A stretch of 8,585 nucleotides of DNA from Clostridia bacterium. GTDB lineage: Bacteria; Bacillota; Clostridia; TANB77; CAG-508. The notes under the pieces are model-generated. The model did not search any database and was not told where the DNA came from. It saw only the letters and a list, made by a program, of their open reading frames with translations. The translations under genes were made by a program, and so were the position numbers. How positions within the stretch are numbered: position 1 is the first letter of the stretch; each line of letters opens with the position of its first letter. Below, piece by piece: positions 1 to 7,117 of the stretch. The DNA is taken from the NCBI GenBank assembly GCA_900754085.1, contig CAAEBO010000050.1:1-8585 (forward strand), written 5' to 3'.

Positions 1-73
1 TATCATTATTTAAGAAAATTTGGTATTTAAAAAATAATTTTCATCAAAAATGTAAAAATAACTCAAAAAAGCC

Positions 74-102
74 TATACAAAAGGATAATTATAATATATA
101 AT
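74..102 (+). promoter_or_regulatory. Possible promoter of the septum-protein gene
   Basis: A TATAAT box at 97-102 lies 17 nt after TATACA (74-79), which matches 4 of 6 positions of TTGACA. Transcription would start near 109, giving a short leader before the ATG at 138. The stretch is so AT-rich that another TATAAT (90-95) also occurs, without a convincing -35. The gene could instead be read from an upstream operon promoter outside the window. Confidence 0.4.
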
Positions 103-137
103 TATAGAGAATTGATTATAGGAGAGAAAATATACTT

Positions 138-422
138 ATGAAAAATGTTTTTAGAAATAAAAAAATATTAAAAGTTATTATAATTTTAATTGTACTATCT
201 TATTTTATTTATGTTATTATGAAACAACAAACAACATTAAATTCTTATAAAACAGAACAAGACTATGTTTCTGCACAAATCCAAGAACAACAAGAATATA
301 AAAATGAATTAGCAGACATGAAGGCAAACATAAATTCAGATGAATTTATAGAGCAAATTGCTAGGGACAAATTAGATATGTATTTACCTAATGAAAGAGT
401 ATATGTTGATGCTAATAAATAA
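138..422 (+). CDS. Septum formation initiator family protein (DivIC/FtsB-like)
   Basis: This 94-residue protein has the layout of the DivIC/FtsB family. It has a short basic cytoplasmic tail (residues 1-10), one membrane helix (about 11-29), a hydrophilic Gln/Glu/Lys-rich coiled-coil stretch (about 30-68), and a conserved C-terminal block containing ARDKLDMYLPNERVYVD. Family members sit in the divisome, where they bind FtsL- and DivIB/FtsQ-type partners outside the membrane and help start septal cell-wall synthesis. Length and order of parts are normal for the family. The nearest Shine-Dalgarno (AGGAG, 120-124) is 13 nt before the ATG, longer than usual, but no better in-frame start exists. 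Family assignment is from the pattern; choosing between divIC and ftsB naming is not possible here. Confidence 0.85.
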   Translation: MKNVFRNKKILKVIIILIVLSYFIYVIMKQQTTLNSYKTEQDYVSAQIQEQQEYKNELADMKANINSDEFIEQIARDKLDMYLPNERVYVDANK

Positions 423-467
423 ATTTAAAATATATTAACTACGGAAATCTAAAGATTTTAAATATTA

Positions 468-531
468 TATATCTGTTATTAAGTCTAAAATTTGTTAATC
501 TTTTTAATAGCAGATATACAATTCTTTTTTT
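468..531 (+). terminator. Long stem-loop with T-tract in the rho leader
   Basis: The arms 468-482 and 504-518 pair over 15 bp with a single G-U wobble, around a 21-nt loop. A run of seven T follows at 525-531. It could end the transcript of the upstream septum gene, or act as an attenuator in the leader of rho. The large loop and the six bases between stem and T-run make it weaker than a textbook terminator. A smaller hairpin (445-458) precedes it. Confidence 0.5.
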
Positions 532-598
532 ATCCACTTATTTTTCTATTTCTTTTTTATTCTAGAATATGATTTCTCATGTAATTACAACTAAATAT

Positions 599-605
599 AG
601 GAGGG
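599..605 (+). promoter_or_regulatory. Ribosome-binding site that fixes the rho start
   Basis: AGGAGGG lies 5 nt before the ATG at 611. An earlier in-frame ATG at 569 has no such site and would add 14 residues that do not resemble a Rho N-terminus, so 611 is chosen. Confidence 0.85.
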
Positions 606-610
606 ATTTT

Positions 611-1930
611 ATGAACTTAGAAGATTTTAGTCTAAGTGAATTAAGAGAGCTTGCAAAAAACAAAGATATTAAAGGATATTCTAAATACAAGAAAAGTGAA
701 TTAATTGACTTATTAAACGGAAATAATGAAAGTAATATAATTGAAAAGAAAGAACAAAACGAAAGTATAATGCAAGAAAGTAATACATCATTTAAGATTA
801 CTAATAGTGATGACAAAATAGCAGAAGGAATATTAGAGGTATTGCCAGATGGATATGGCTTTTTAAGAGGCGACAATTATCTTTCTACACCAGATGATGT
901 ATATATATCTCCAATTCAAATTAGACGATTTAGATTAGACACAGGAGACCACATAAAAGGAATTTCAAGAATGGCAAAAGAGGGAGAAAGATTTCCATCT
1001 TTAATATTTGTAGGAGAAGTAAATGGCGAATCACCAGAAAAGGCTTATAGAAGAAAAAAATTTGATGATTTAACACCTATTTATCCAACAGAAAGAATTA
1101 AATTGGAAACAGATTCTAAAGAGTATGCCATGAGAATAATAGACTTAATAAGTCCTATAGGAAAAGGACAAAGAGGAATGATTGTTGCTCCACCTAAAGT
1201 TGGAAAAACTACATTAATTAAAAAATTTGCAAATAGTATTACTAAAAATAATCCAGAAATAGAACTAATTGTTTTGTTAATAGATGAAAGACCAGAAGAA
1301 GTTACAGACATGAAGCGTTCAATAGATGGAGAAGTAATTTATTCTACTTTTGACGAGTTACCAGAGCATCATGTTAAAGTTGCAGAAATGGTTATAGAAA
1401 GATCAAAAAGACTTGTAGAACAAGGGAAAGATGTTGTTATACTATTAGACAGTATAACAAGACTTGCTAGAGCGTATAATTTAGTTATTCCTTCTTCAGG
1501 AAGAACTTTGTCTGGTGGTCTTGATCCAAACGCATTACATAAACCAAAAAAATTCTTTGGAGCGGCTAGAAACATAGAAAATGGCGGTAGTTTAACAATT
1601 CTTGCTTCTGCTTTAATAGAAACAGGAAGCAGAATGGATGATGTAATATTCGAAGAGTTTAAGGGTACAGGTAATATGGAAGTACATTTAGATAGAAAAT
1701 TATCTGAAAAACGTATTTTCCCTGCTATAGACATTAATAAATCTGGAACAAGAAGAGAAGATTTATTACTTAATAATAAGGAAATGGAAACAGTATACGC
1801 ATTGCGTAAAGCATTAAATAACTTACCAGTGGCAGATGTAACAGAAAATATTATTTCTCAAATGGTTGCTACTAAAGATAATACAGAATTTTTGGATAAA
1901 ATAGATTTATATTTAAGAAGATTTAAATAA
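611..1930 (+). CDS. rho: Transcription termination factor Rho
   Basis: Rho is a hexameric RNA-dependent ATPase that binds nascent RNA, moves along it and releases RNA polymerase. The 439-residue product shows the full family layout. It has a Rho_N helical domain (about 1-35, LSELRELAKNKDIKGYSK), a short charged linker (about 36-65), a cold-shock-like RNA-binding domain (GILEVLPDGYGFLR onward), and a RecA-type ATPase core. The P-loop APPKVGKT is at 193-200, DERPEEVTDM follows, and the Walker B strand VVILLDS has its aspartate at about 280. The Q-loop region (SGGLDPNALHKPKKFFGAARN) and the R-loop region (EEFKGTGNMEVHL, then SGTRREDLL) are intact. Nothing essential appears to be missing. The start at 611 is fixed by a strong Shine-Dalgarno. 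The DUF2207 gene begins 14 nt after the stop, so the two are probably co-transcribed. Confidence 0.97.
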   Translation: MNLEDFSLSELRELAKNKDIKGYSKYKKSELIDLLNGNNESNIIEKKEQNESIMQESNTSFKITNSDDKIAEGILEVLPDGYGFLRGDNYLSTPDDVYISPIQIRRFRLDTGDHIKGISRMAKEGERFPSLIFVGEVNGESPEKAYRRKKFDDLTPIYPTERIKLETDSKEYAMRIIDLISPIGKGQRGMIVAPPKVGKTTLIKKFANSITKNNPEIELIVLLIDERPEEVTDMKRSIDGEVIYSTFDELPEHHVKVAEMVIERSKRLVEQGKDVVILLDSITRLARAYNLVIPSSGRTLSGGLDPNALHKPKKFFGAARNIENGGSLTILASALIETGSRMDDVIFEEFKGTGNMEVHLDRKLSEKRIFPAIDINKSGTRREDLLLNNKEMETVYALRKALNNLPVADVTENIISQMVATKDNTEFLDKIDLYLRRFK

Positions 1931-1944
1931 TTTGGAGACGGGGT

Positions 1945-3912
1945 ATGTTTATGGAGCATATAAAGAAACTACAACTGGCAGTTATAACTATTCTAGTTAC
2001 GTTTGTTCTACTAATACCTAACACGGTATTAGCAGATGGACCTTCGTACGATATTACTAATTACGATATTAACGCATATATTCGAGAAGATGGTAGCATA
2101 TATATAAATGAAGCTTTAACATATTATTTTACAAGTAGTGCTAATGGTTTAACTCGTGATTTAAGATATTATTATAAAACTAGTAAAGATTCAATGGAAC
2201 CAAATTCTGCTAGATACCAAGGGACTGGAATTGAAAATTTAACTGTTGCTGTTACAAATTCAGATAATATTATGCAAAGCTTTACAAATGTAGTTTCTGC
2301 AGAAAATGGAGATAATGGTGTGTATACTGTAAATACAGTATATAATGCACAATCTAAAGGATATAATATAAAAGTCTATTCACCAATATCTTCTGGTCAC
2401 TATCAAACAGTACATTATTCTTATATTATAAAAGATGCTGTTGTTCAATATAACGATATGAGTGAAATTTATTACAATTTTATTGGTAATGGAATGAATG
2501 TTAATATTAATAACCTTAATTTAAATATTTATTTACCAACGTTTACAAATATGGAAGAGGTAAAATATTATCCTCATACATATGCTTGTGAATTAGAAAA
2601 AATTGGTATAACTGTAGACAATGAATTCAAATGTATAAGTTTTAATATTAAAAATGTTCCAGATCAAAAGCCTGTAGATGCTAGAGTAGTATTTCCTAAT
2701 ACAATATTAATGAATTGTACTAAAAAATATGATAACAATTATGATTTTAATAGGTTGTATGAAATAGAAACAAATATGACACAAGGAAATGCTAACTATT
2801 TTTTGCATATATTATTTAATATTATTTTAGGAATAATTATATTGGTATTTGCTATATTAATTTTAGCTTATGCTTTATCGAAAAGTAAGAAAGTTAGACA
2901 AACAATAAAAAACGTAAATTATTACAGAGAAATCCCTAAAAATTTAAATTTATTAGAATATCAAGCGTTATTGCCAAACAAACGCACAGATGCACTAAGT
3001 TCTAATTTAATTATTGCAACAATACTAGATTTGACCAATAGAGATATTTTAACTATGGAAACAAAACAACTTCCTAGTAAGAAGAAAAAAACTGAATATG
3101 AATATTATATTGCTTTTAACAAAAATGGAGAATTTAAAAATTTATGTTCATATGAAAAACAAATATTATCATTACTATTTTCTGATACTGTAACTACTGA
3201 GTTTGAGTGTATAAATTATTTAGATAAAAAGATAGAGCTAAATTCTCGTTTTAAAGAAATATCTCGAAATAGTAAGTTGCATAAACAAATAAATAACGCA
3301 AGAACAAAAAGCTTAATAGATAGCAAACAAATATATAAAAAAGTAAAAACAAATTTAATAAAAATATATTTAATAACAACTGCAATAATATCATTAATGG
3401 TAATATCTAATACATTATTAATAAATCCAGATAAAACTTTAGGTGTAGTTGAATTTATAATGTTCATAATTTCTATTATATATGAAACATTTATGATGGT
3501 AGTAATCTTGGATGATTTATTTAAAATACCTATAGAAAAATACTTTGAAGATCAAAAACAAATATTAGGCTTATGGAAATATCTTAAAGATTATAGCTTA
3601 ATAAAAGATAGATACCCAATAGAATTAAGTATTTGGAATGAATATTTAGTATTTGCTTCTTTATTTGGTATAGCAGAAAGAGTATCAAAAGAATTTAAAG
3701 ACGAATTAATAAAAGCTGGATATACGGATGATCAAATTTATATAACATATCCTGTTTTATGTATGTCTAGTTATTCAACTTTATTTGTTCATTCTATAAA
3801 TTCTTCTACTGGTTACTCTGGTTCCGGTTCCGGTGGCGGAGGAGGCCGGAGGTGGGGGAGCAGGTGCTTTCTAAGCTTCCCACAAAAATCAAATCCCCTA
3901 TTCTTAATTTAA
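1945..3912 (+). CDS. DUF2207 domain membrane protein with frameshifted Gly-rich tail
   Basis: The 655-residue frame begins with a signal peptide or membrane anchor (about 1-30, ending VLA before DGPSYDITNYDI). An extracytoplasmic beta-rich domain of DUF2207 type follows (YDITNYDINAYIREDGSIYINEALTYYF), then a membrane helix at about 285-312, a cytoplasmic domain, a pair of membrane helices at about 470-525, and a glycine-rich tail. The biochemical role of the family is unknown. The start at 1945 is preferred over the ATG at 1951 because GGAG (1934-1937) is 7 nt upstream. The tail is odd: after SGSGGGGG the frame becomes RRWGSRCFLSF and reads through the terminator stem to 3912. One frame over, from 3848, the codons read GGGGAGAF and stop at 3872-3874, the ending usual for this family. 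One extra C at 3846-3847 explains this, either a real indel or a sequencing error. The gene lies 14 nt behind rho. Confidence 0.8.
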   Translation: MFMEHIKKLQLAVITILVTFVLLIPNTVLADGPSYDITNYDINAYIREDGSIYINEALTYYFTSSANGLTRDLRYYYKTSKDSMEPNSARYQGTGIENLTVAVTNSDNIMQSFTNVVSAENGDNGVYTVNTVYNAQSKGYNIKVYSPISSGHYQTVHYSYIIKDAVVQYNDMSEIYYNFIGNGMNVNINNLNLNIYLPTFTNMEEVKYYPHTYACELEKIGITVDNEFKCISFNIKNVPDQKPVDARVVFPNTILMNCTKKYDNNYDFNRLYEIETNMTQGNANYFLHILFNIILGIIILVFAILILAYALSKSKKVRQTIKNVNYYREIPKNLNLLEYQALLPNKRTDALSSNLIIATILDLTNRDILTMETKQLPSKKKKTEYEYYIAFNKNGEFKNLCSYEKQILSLLFSDTVTTEFECINYLDKKIELNSRFKEISRNSKLHKQINNARTKSLIDSKQIYKKVKTNLIKIYLITTAIISLMVISNTLLINPDKTLGVVEFIMFIISIIYETFMMVVILDDLFKIPIEKYFEDQKQILGLWKYLKDYSLIKDRYPIELSIWNEYLVFASLFGIAERVSKEFKDELIKAGYTDDQIYITYPVLCMSSYSTLFVHSINSSTGYSGSGSGGGGGRRWGSRCFLSFPQKSNPLFLI

Positions 3913-3934
3913 AAAGATAGGGGATTTGATTTTT
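3884..3934. terminator. Bidirectional intrinsic terminator between convergent genes
   Basis: The arms 3884-3901 and 3917-3934 are perfectly complementary over 18 bp, with a 15-nt loop. They contain a CCCC/GGGG core, an A5 run at the outer left and a T5 run at the outer right, so the structure can end transcripts from either side. It serves the DUF2207 gene from the left and asnS from the right. It lies 10 nt beyond the stop codon expected for an unshifted DUF2207 gene (3874), the normal place for a terminator. Confidence 0.92.
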
Positions 3935-3969
3935 GTTTAATTTTTCTTTATACCGAACATTTACTTATT

Positions 3970-5361
3970 TTAGAATTCACAATTATTTGGTGTTCTTGGG
4001 AATGGTATTACATCACGAATATTTTGCATTCCAGTTAAGTACATAATAGCTCTTTCAAAACCAAGACCAAAGCCTGCATGCTTACAACTTCCATATTTTC
4101 TTAAGTCTAAGTACCAATCATAGTTTTCTATTGGCATATCTAATTCTTTAATTCTACCTAATAGTTTTTCATAATCATCTTCTCTTTGGCTTCCACCAAT
4201 TATTTCGCCAATTCCAGGAGCCAATAAATCAGCTGCTGCAACTGTCTTTCCATCATCATTTAATTTCATATAAAATGCTTTAATTTCTTTTGGGTAATCT
4301 GTTACAAATACAGGTTTTTGGAATATTTTTTCACATAGATATCTTTCATGTTCTGTTTGTAAATCAACACCCCAGCTAACCTTATATTCGAATTCATCAT
4401 TATGTTTTTCTAATTCTGCAACAGCATCTGTATATGTAATTCTAGCAAAATCTGAATTTATTACATTATTTAATCTATCTAAAAGACCTTTATCTACAAA
4501 ATTATTAAAGAATTGCATTTCTTCTGGATAATTATCTATAACATATTTAAAGATGTATTTAATCATTTCTTCTGCTAAATCCATATCATCATTTAAATCT
4601 GCAAAACATATTTCTGGCTCAACCATCCAAAATTCTGCAGCGTGCTTAACAGTATTAGAATTTTCAGCACGAAATGTTGGTCCAAATGTATATACATTAC
4701 AAAAAGCTTCTGCAAATGTTTCAGCATTCAATTGTCCACTAACAGTTAGATGAGAAGGCTTTCCAAAAAAATCTTGAGTAAAGTCTACATTTCCTTTGTC
4801 ATCTTTAGGAAGATTATTTAAGTCAAATGAATTAACATTAAACATTTCTCCAGCACCTTCTGCATCACTTGCTGTAATAAGTGGTGTATTTACATATACA
4901 AAACCTTTTTCTTGGAAAAATTTATGTATTGCATATGCTAATGCGCTTCTAACACGGAATACAGCATTAAATGTATTACTTCTTGGACGTAAGTGTGCTA
5001 TAGTTCTTAAATATTCAAATGTATGTCTTTTCTTTTGAAGCGGATAAGAAGAATCTGACAAACATTCTATTTCTATTGATGTGGCTTGTATTTCGAAAGG
5101 TTGCTTTGCATTTTCTGTTAAGATAAATTGACCTTCTACTTTTATTGTAGAACTTATAGTAAGCTTACAAATATCTGCAAAATTAGGTAATGTATTGTTA
5201 AATACAATTTGTACATTTTTAAAGAATGTACCATCATTTAATTCTATAAACCCAAAAGTTTTAGAATCTCTAATTGTACGAACCCAACCTTCTATACAAA
5301 TACTTTTATCGGCATAATTTTTTGAATTTTTATATAAATCGCTTAAAATAACTTTTTCCAT
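3970..5361 (-). CDS. asnS: Asparaginyl-tRNA synthetase
   Basis: AsnRS joins asparagine to tRNA-Asn using ATP. The 463-residue length is normal for the bacterial enzyme. The N-terminal OB-fold anticodon-binding domain (about 1-110) includes IEGWVRTIRDSKTFGFIEL. The class II catalytic core follows: motif 1 around FFQEKGFVYVNTPLITASDAEGAGEMF, motif 2 starting FRAENSN at about 230, with HAAEFWMVEPE after it, and motif 3 GLGFER at 432-437, close to the typical C-terminus RTPNNCEF. The SDAEGAGEMF and FRAENSN blocks favour AsnRS over AspRS. The start has AGGAGG (5367-5372, minus strand) 5 nt upstream and a promoter about 32 nt upstream. No T-box leader is visible, since the interval between promoter and ATG is too short to hold one. 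It is transcribed convergently to rho-DUF2207. Confidence 0.96.
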   Translation of the reverse strand: MEKVILSDLYKNSKNYADKSICIEGWVRTIRDSKTFGFIELNDGTFFKNVQIVFNNTLPNFADICKLTISSTIKVEGQFILTENAKQPFEIQATSIEIECLSDSSYPLQKKRHTFEYLRTIAHLRPRSNTFNAVFRVRSALAYAIHKFFQEKGFVYVNTPLITASDAEGAGEMFNVNSFDLNNLPKDDKGNVDFTQDFFGKPSHLTVSGQLNAETFAEAFCNVYTFGPTFRAENSNTVKHAAEFWMVEPEICFADLNDDMDLAEEMIKYIFKYVIDNYPEEMQFFNNFVDKGLLDRLNNVINSDFARITYTDAVAELEKHNDEFEYKVSWGVDLQTEHERYLCEKIFQKPVFVTDYPKEIKAFYMKLNDDGKTVAAADLLAPGIGEIIGGSQREDDYEKLLGRIKELDMPIENYDWYLDLRKYGSCKHAGFGLGFERAIMYLTGMQNIRDVIPFPRTPNNCEF

Positions 5362-5392
5362 ATTTTCCTCCTAAAATATAAAATCTTCTCAT

Positions 5393-5421
5393 ATTATATG
5401 ATATTTTATAAGTAAATTCAA
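5393..5421 (-). promoter_or_regulatory. Promoter of asnS
   Basis: Read on the minus strand, TTGAAT (5416-5421) is followed after exactly 17 nt by a perfect TATAAT (5393-5398). Transcription should start near 5386, giving a leader of about 25 nt that contains just the ribosome-binding site. A leader this short leaves no room for a riboswitch. Confidence 0.75.
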
Positions 5422-5468
5422 TTAAAATATATAATTATATTAAAAATAGTAAAATTTTTTATTTTTCA

Positions 5469-5520
5469 GCAATGAAATTATATGTCTAAAAAATAAAAAC
5501 GGCTTAAAATCGATTCTCGT
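5469..5520. repeat. Dispersed repeat, copy A
   Basis: This is one of three related 52-nt copies in the window (A here, B 8204-8255, C 8378-8429). A and B share 43 of 46 bases over 5479-5524 versus 8214-8259, including a 24-nt exact run (5501-5524). Copy A lies between the asnS promoter and the first accessory gene, so it marks the left edge of the accessory region. Its first 10 bases are diverged, and unlike B and C it is not followed by a hairpin with a T-run. Confidence 0.85.
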
Positions 5521-5567
5521 GCGTTAATCTGTAAAAACGTTGATATTACTGGAATAGGAGGATTTTG

Positions 5568-5595
5568 TTGAAAAAAACATAAAAAATGATATAAT
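5568..5595 (+). promoter_or_regulatory. Promoter of the 143-aa orphan gene
   Basis: TTGAAA (5568-5573), a 16-nt spacer and a perfect TATAAT (5590-5595) preceded by TG (5587-5588), forming an extended -10 element. Transcription should begin near 5602, about 40 nt before the ATG at 5642. Confidence 0.75.
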
Positions 5596-5641
5596 TAAAC
5601 CAGTTATATATTGAAAATAATATTTTGTGAAAGGGTATAGA

Positions 5642-6073
5642 ATGAATTTTATGGATTTAGAAAAATGTTACGCAATAAAAAATTTAAAAAATATTAAATA
5701 TTGTCAAAAAGGATTACAAAGATTAATTAGAAGTAAGAGATTAAAAGCTATTTTAATTGATCATTATGATTATTGGAATATAAGTGAGTGGAAAAATAAT
5801 AATGAATTTACTAAAGAAGATAGAGAAGAGATACAAGTATGGCTTAATGATACAAATGAACAAGAACGACCAAATTGGAGTGATTGCTATTATATAAGTA
5901 ATTATATAAACAATCAAAAACAATTGAATGATGAGGCTATATGTATTATAAAGTCTTTACCAAAAAATTTGAAATGTATATATTTATGTGATAGAAAAGG
6001 TGAAAGTAATATGGCAATATATATTAATTTAAAACAAGAAGAAGGAAAAGATATATTCTTTTTCTTTAATTAA
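5642..6073 (+). CDS. Orphan 143-aa protein, possible helix-turn-helix near N-terminus
   Basis: The family is not recognised. The start at ATG 5642 is chosen because GAAAGGG (5629-5635) ends 6 nt upstream; a GTG at 5627 would overlap that site. There is no signal peptide or membrane helix, so the product should be cytoplasmic. Residues about 22-50 (GLQRLIRSKRLKAI... then YWNISEW) resemble the recognition part of excisionase/MerR-like DNA-binding domains, which run 'xxRLIRxGRLKAxxIG...'. This likeness is by eye and is an inference. The middle is acidic (about 56-76) and the protein ends in a short run of four Phe and an Asn. Codon and base use are as AT-rich as the surroundings. The gene has its own extended -10 promoter and is followed by repeat R1. 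A DNA-binding accessory protein of a mobile element is a reasonable guess only. Confidence 0.7.
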   Translation: MNFMDLEKCYAIKNLKNIKYCQKGLQRLIRSKRLKAILIDHYDYWNISEWKNNNEFTKEDREEIQVWLNDTNEQERPNWSDCYYISNYINNQKQLNDEAICIIKSLPKNLKCIYLCDRKGESNMAIYINLKQEEGKDIFFFFN

Positions 6074-6186
6074 TCTAATAATAAATAGTTTAATACAAAC
6101 AAAAGAGGGAGGAGTAATTAATAAATTTTTATACAGATAATAGAGTATAAAATGTTAAAGAGATAGGCAAAAAAGAAGATATATAA

Positions 6187-6258
6187 GCTAGAGTGGAAAG
6201 AGATAGAGGCAAAATACAGGTTATTTTGCAATATATAACATTGCACAAAATCAAAGTT
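6187..6258 (+). repeat. 72-nt direct repeat, copy R1
   Basis: It matches R2 (7776-7847) at 68 of 72 positions without gaps, in the same orientation. It contains a 6-bp hairpin TGCAAT/ATTGCA (6227-6245). Each copy lies a short way downstream of a small accessory gene (113 nt after the 143-aa gene, 44 nt after the 105-aa gene). The right side of R1 diverges from R2 straight after CAAAGTT, so the second hairpin of R2 is absent here. ATAACA (6235-6240), 17 nt, TATACT (6258-6263) could make R1 also part of a promoter for the gene at 6324. The rest of 6074-6323 holds no convincing gene; GGGAGGAG near 6107 is not followed by a start codon. Confidence 0.85.
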
Positions 6259-6323
6259 ATACTGCTATTTTTAGTAACCATTTTTATTTAATATTTTTAG
6301 TCTATGAATGGGGGTTTTTTTCT

Positions 6324-6800
6324 ATGTCTATATTTAGAATTGCTAAAACAAAAAATTATACTGTCATGTCAAATTATCATTTGAAGGATAAAAGGCTATC
6401 TTTCAAGGCTAAGGGGCTTTTATCATATATGCTTAGTTTACCAGATGACTGGGATTTTTCTTTGAAAGGATTATGCTCTGCTAGTCAAGATAATTTAACT
6501 GCTATTCGTAGCGCTTTAAGAGAACTTGAAGCGTTTAATTATGTTTACATAAAGAAATTTATGCCAAATGAAACAAAAAGTGGTCGAATTGAGTATCAAT
6601 ACACGGTTTTGGAAGAACCTTCTTCCGAAAAACAAGATACAGGTTTTCTATACCTTGAAAATCTATCTATTGAAAATCGCACCCTACTAAATACTAATAT
6701 ACAAAATACTAAAAAGAATAAAAAGAAAAAAAATTTTCAAAATGATTTTTCTGAACGAAATTATTCTTCTGAAGAATTAAACGACTTGTATGATAATTAG
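6324..6800 (+). CDS. HTH_36-type winged-helix protein of mobile elements
   Basis: The first 96 of 158 residues match the winged-helix proteins (HTH_36 type) common on conjugative and mobilisable elements and plasmids of Clostridia. They contain FRIAKTKNYTVMSNYHLKD, then RLSFKAKGLLSYMLSLPDDW, a helix-turn-helix at about 45-70 and a wing at about 71-96 ending in YTVLEEP. The rest is a linker with a NTNIQNTKKNKKKK stretch. The end, FQNDFSERNYSSEELNDLY, resembles the tails I recall for this family, so the gene seems complete, although many relatives are longer. Family members are thought to act in replication or regulation of the element, but the exact role is not established. The start at 6324 follows GGGGG (6310-6314). 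No relaxase, coupling protein or integrase is nearby, so it may belong to a reduced element. Confidence 0.8.
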   Translation: MSIFRIAKTKNYTVMSNYHLKDKRLSFKAKGLLSYMLSLPDDWDFSLKGLCSASQDNLTAIRSALRELEAFNYVYIKKFMPNETKSGRIEYQYTVLEEPSSEKQDTGFLYLENLSIENRTLLNTNIQNTKKNKKKKNFQNDFSERNYSSEELNDLYDN

Positions 6801-6805
6801 TTTGT

Positions 6806-6842
6806 TTTTTTGTTCCAGTTTTTATATTACTGGAACAAAAAA
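6806..6842. repeat. 14-bp inverted repeat after the HTH_36 gene
   Basis: The arms 6806-6819 and 6829-6842 (core GTTCCAGT / ACTGGAAC) pair perfectly over 14 bp with a 9-nt loop. The left arm is T-rich and the right arm A-rich, the reverse of an intrinsic terminator, and no T-run follows on either strand. It may still form a transcript-end hairpin or a protein-binding site. Confidence 0.75.
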
Positions 6843-6856
6843 GAACTTTAAAACTA

Positions 6857-6883
6857 TTGACAAATTTTGATAATTATTATAAA
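6857..6883 (+). promoter_or_regulatory. Possible promoter in the intergenic region
   Basis: A perfect TTGACA (6857-6862) is followed by TATAAA (6878-6883) after only 15 nt, or by TAAAAA after 17 nt. The -35 is good and the -10 uncertain. A transcript from here would pass the hairpin at 6924-6956 and end at the terminator at 7045-7075 without any clear ORF. Confidence 0.35.
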
Positions 6884-6923
6884 AATTATAATAATTTAAT
6901 AAAGGTATTAAATTTTGCACTTT

Positions 6924-6956
6924 TATGAGGTTGTATGAGTTTCATATGACCTCATA
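6924..6956 (+). ncRNA. 15-bp stem-loop, possible structured RNA or weak terminator
   Basis: The outer arms TATGAGGT / ACCTCATA continue through two G-U wobbles into TATGA / TCATA, making a 15-bp stem with a 3-nt loop (GTT). ATATTTTTAAT follows, a poor T-tract. Lying between a possible promoter (6857) and a terminator (7075), it could be the main structure of a small RNA, for example an antisense-type regulator of an element. This is inference only. Confidence 0.4.
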
Positions 6957-6999
6957 ATATTTTTAATAAAAAGTTTAAAATATGCTATATTGTAATCAT

Positions 7000-7025
7000 T
7001 GGCAATAATTATAATATTATTGTCA
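7000..7025. repeat. 10-bp inverted repeat around a TATAAT loop
   Basis: TGGCAATAAT (7000-7009) and ATTATTGTCA (7016-7025) pair over 10 bp with one G-T, and the 6-nt centre is exactly TATAAT. This would suit an operator covering a -10 box, but no acceptable -35 lies 16-18 nt upstream. Confidence 0.5.
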
Positions 7026-7044
7026 TAACGTTTTAAATACAAAA

Positions 7045-7075
7045 AAAGGCGCTAGCCTTTAATCTATTTTTTTTT
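7045..7075 (+). terminator. Intrinsic terminator
   Basis: AAAGGC (7045-7050) pairs with GCCTTT (7055-7060) around GCTA, and nine T follow at 7067-7075 after a 6-nt gap. It would end any transcript coming from 6857 or read-through from the HTH_36 gene. Confidence 0.6.
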
Positions 7076-7117
7076 GTTTGTACTCGATGTACAAGCAAAA
7101 AATTAATAAAAAATATT

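Noticed and set aside
569..610. Upstream ATG that would extend Rho by 14 residues
   Set aside because: There is no ribosome-binding site before 569, the residues do not resemble Rho, and AGGAGGG sits 5 nt before the ATG at 611.
577..1734. Minus-strand open frames inside rho
   Set aside because: They lie fully inside a clear rho gene and have no ribosome-binding sites or recognisable domains.
4553..5038. Plus-strand open frames inside asnS
   Set aside because: They are antisense frames of a clear AsnRS gene with no support of their own.
5362..5468. T-box or other riboswitch before asnS
   Set aside because: No T-box-like conserved sequence is present and the predicted leader is only about 25 nt.
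6806..6842. Intrinsic terminator after the HTH_36 gene
   Set aside because: The left arm is T-rich and the right arm A-rich, and no T-run follows the stem on either strand.
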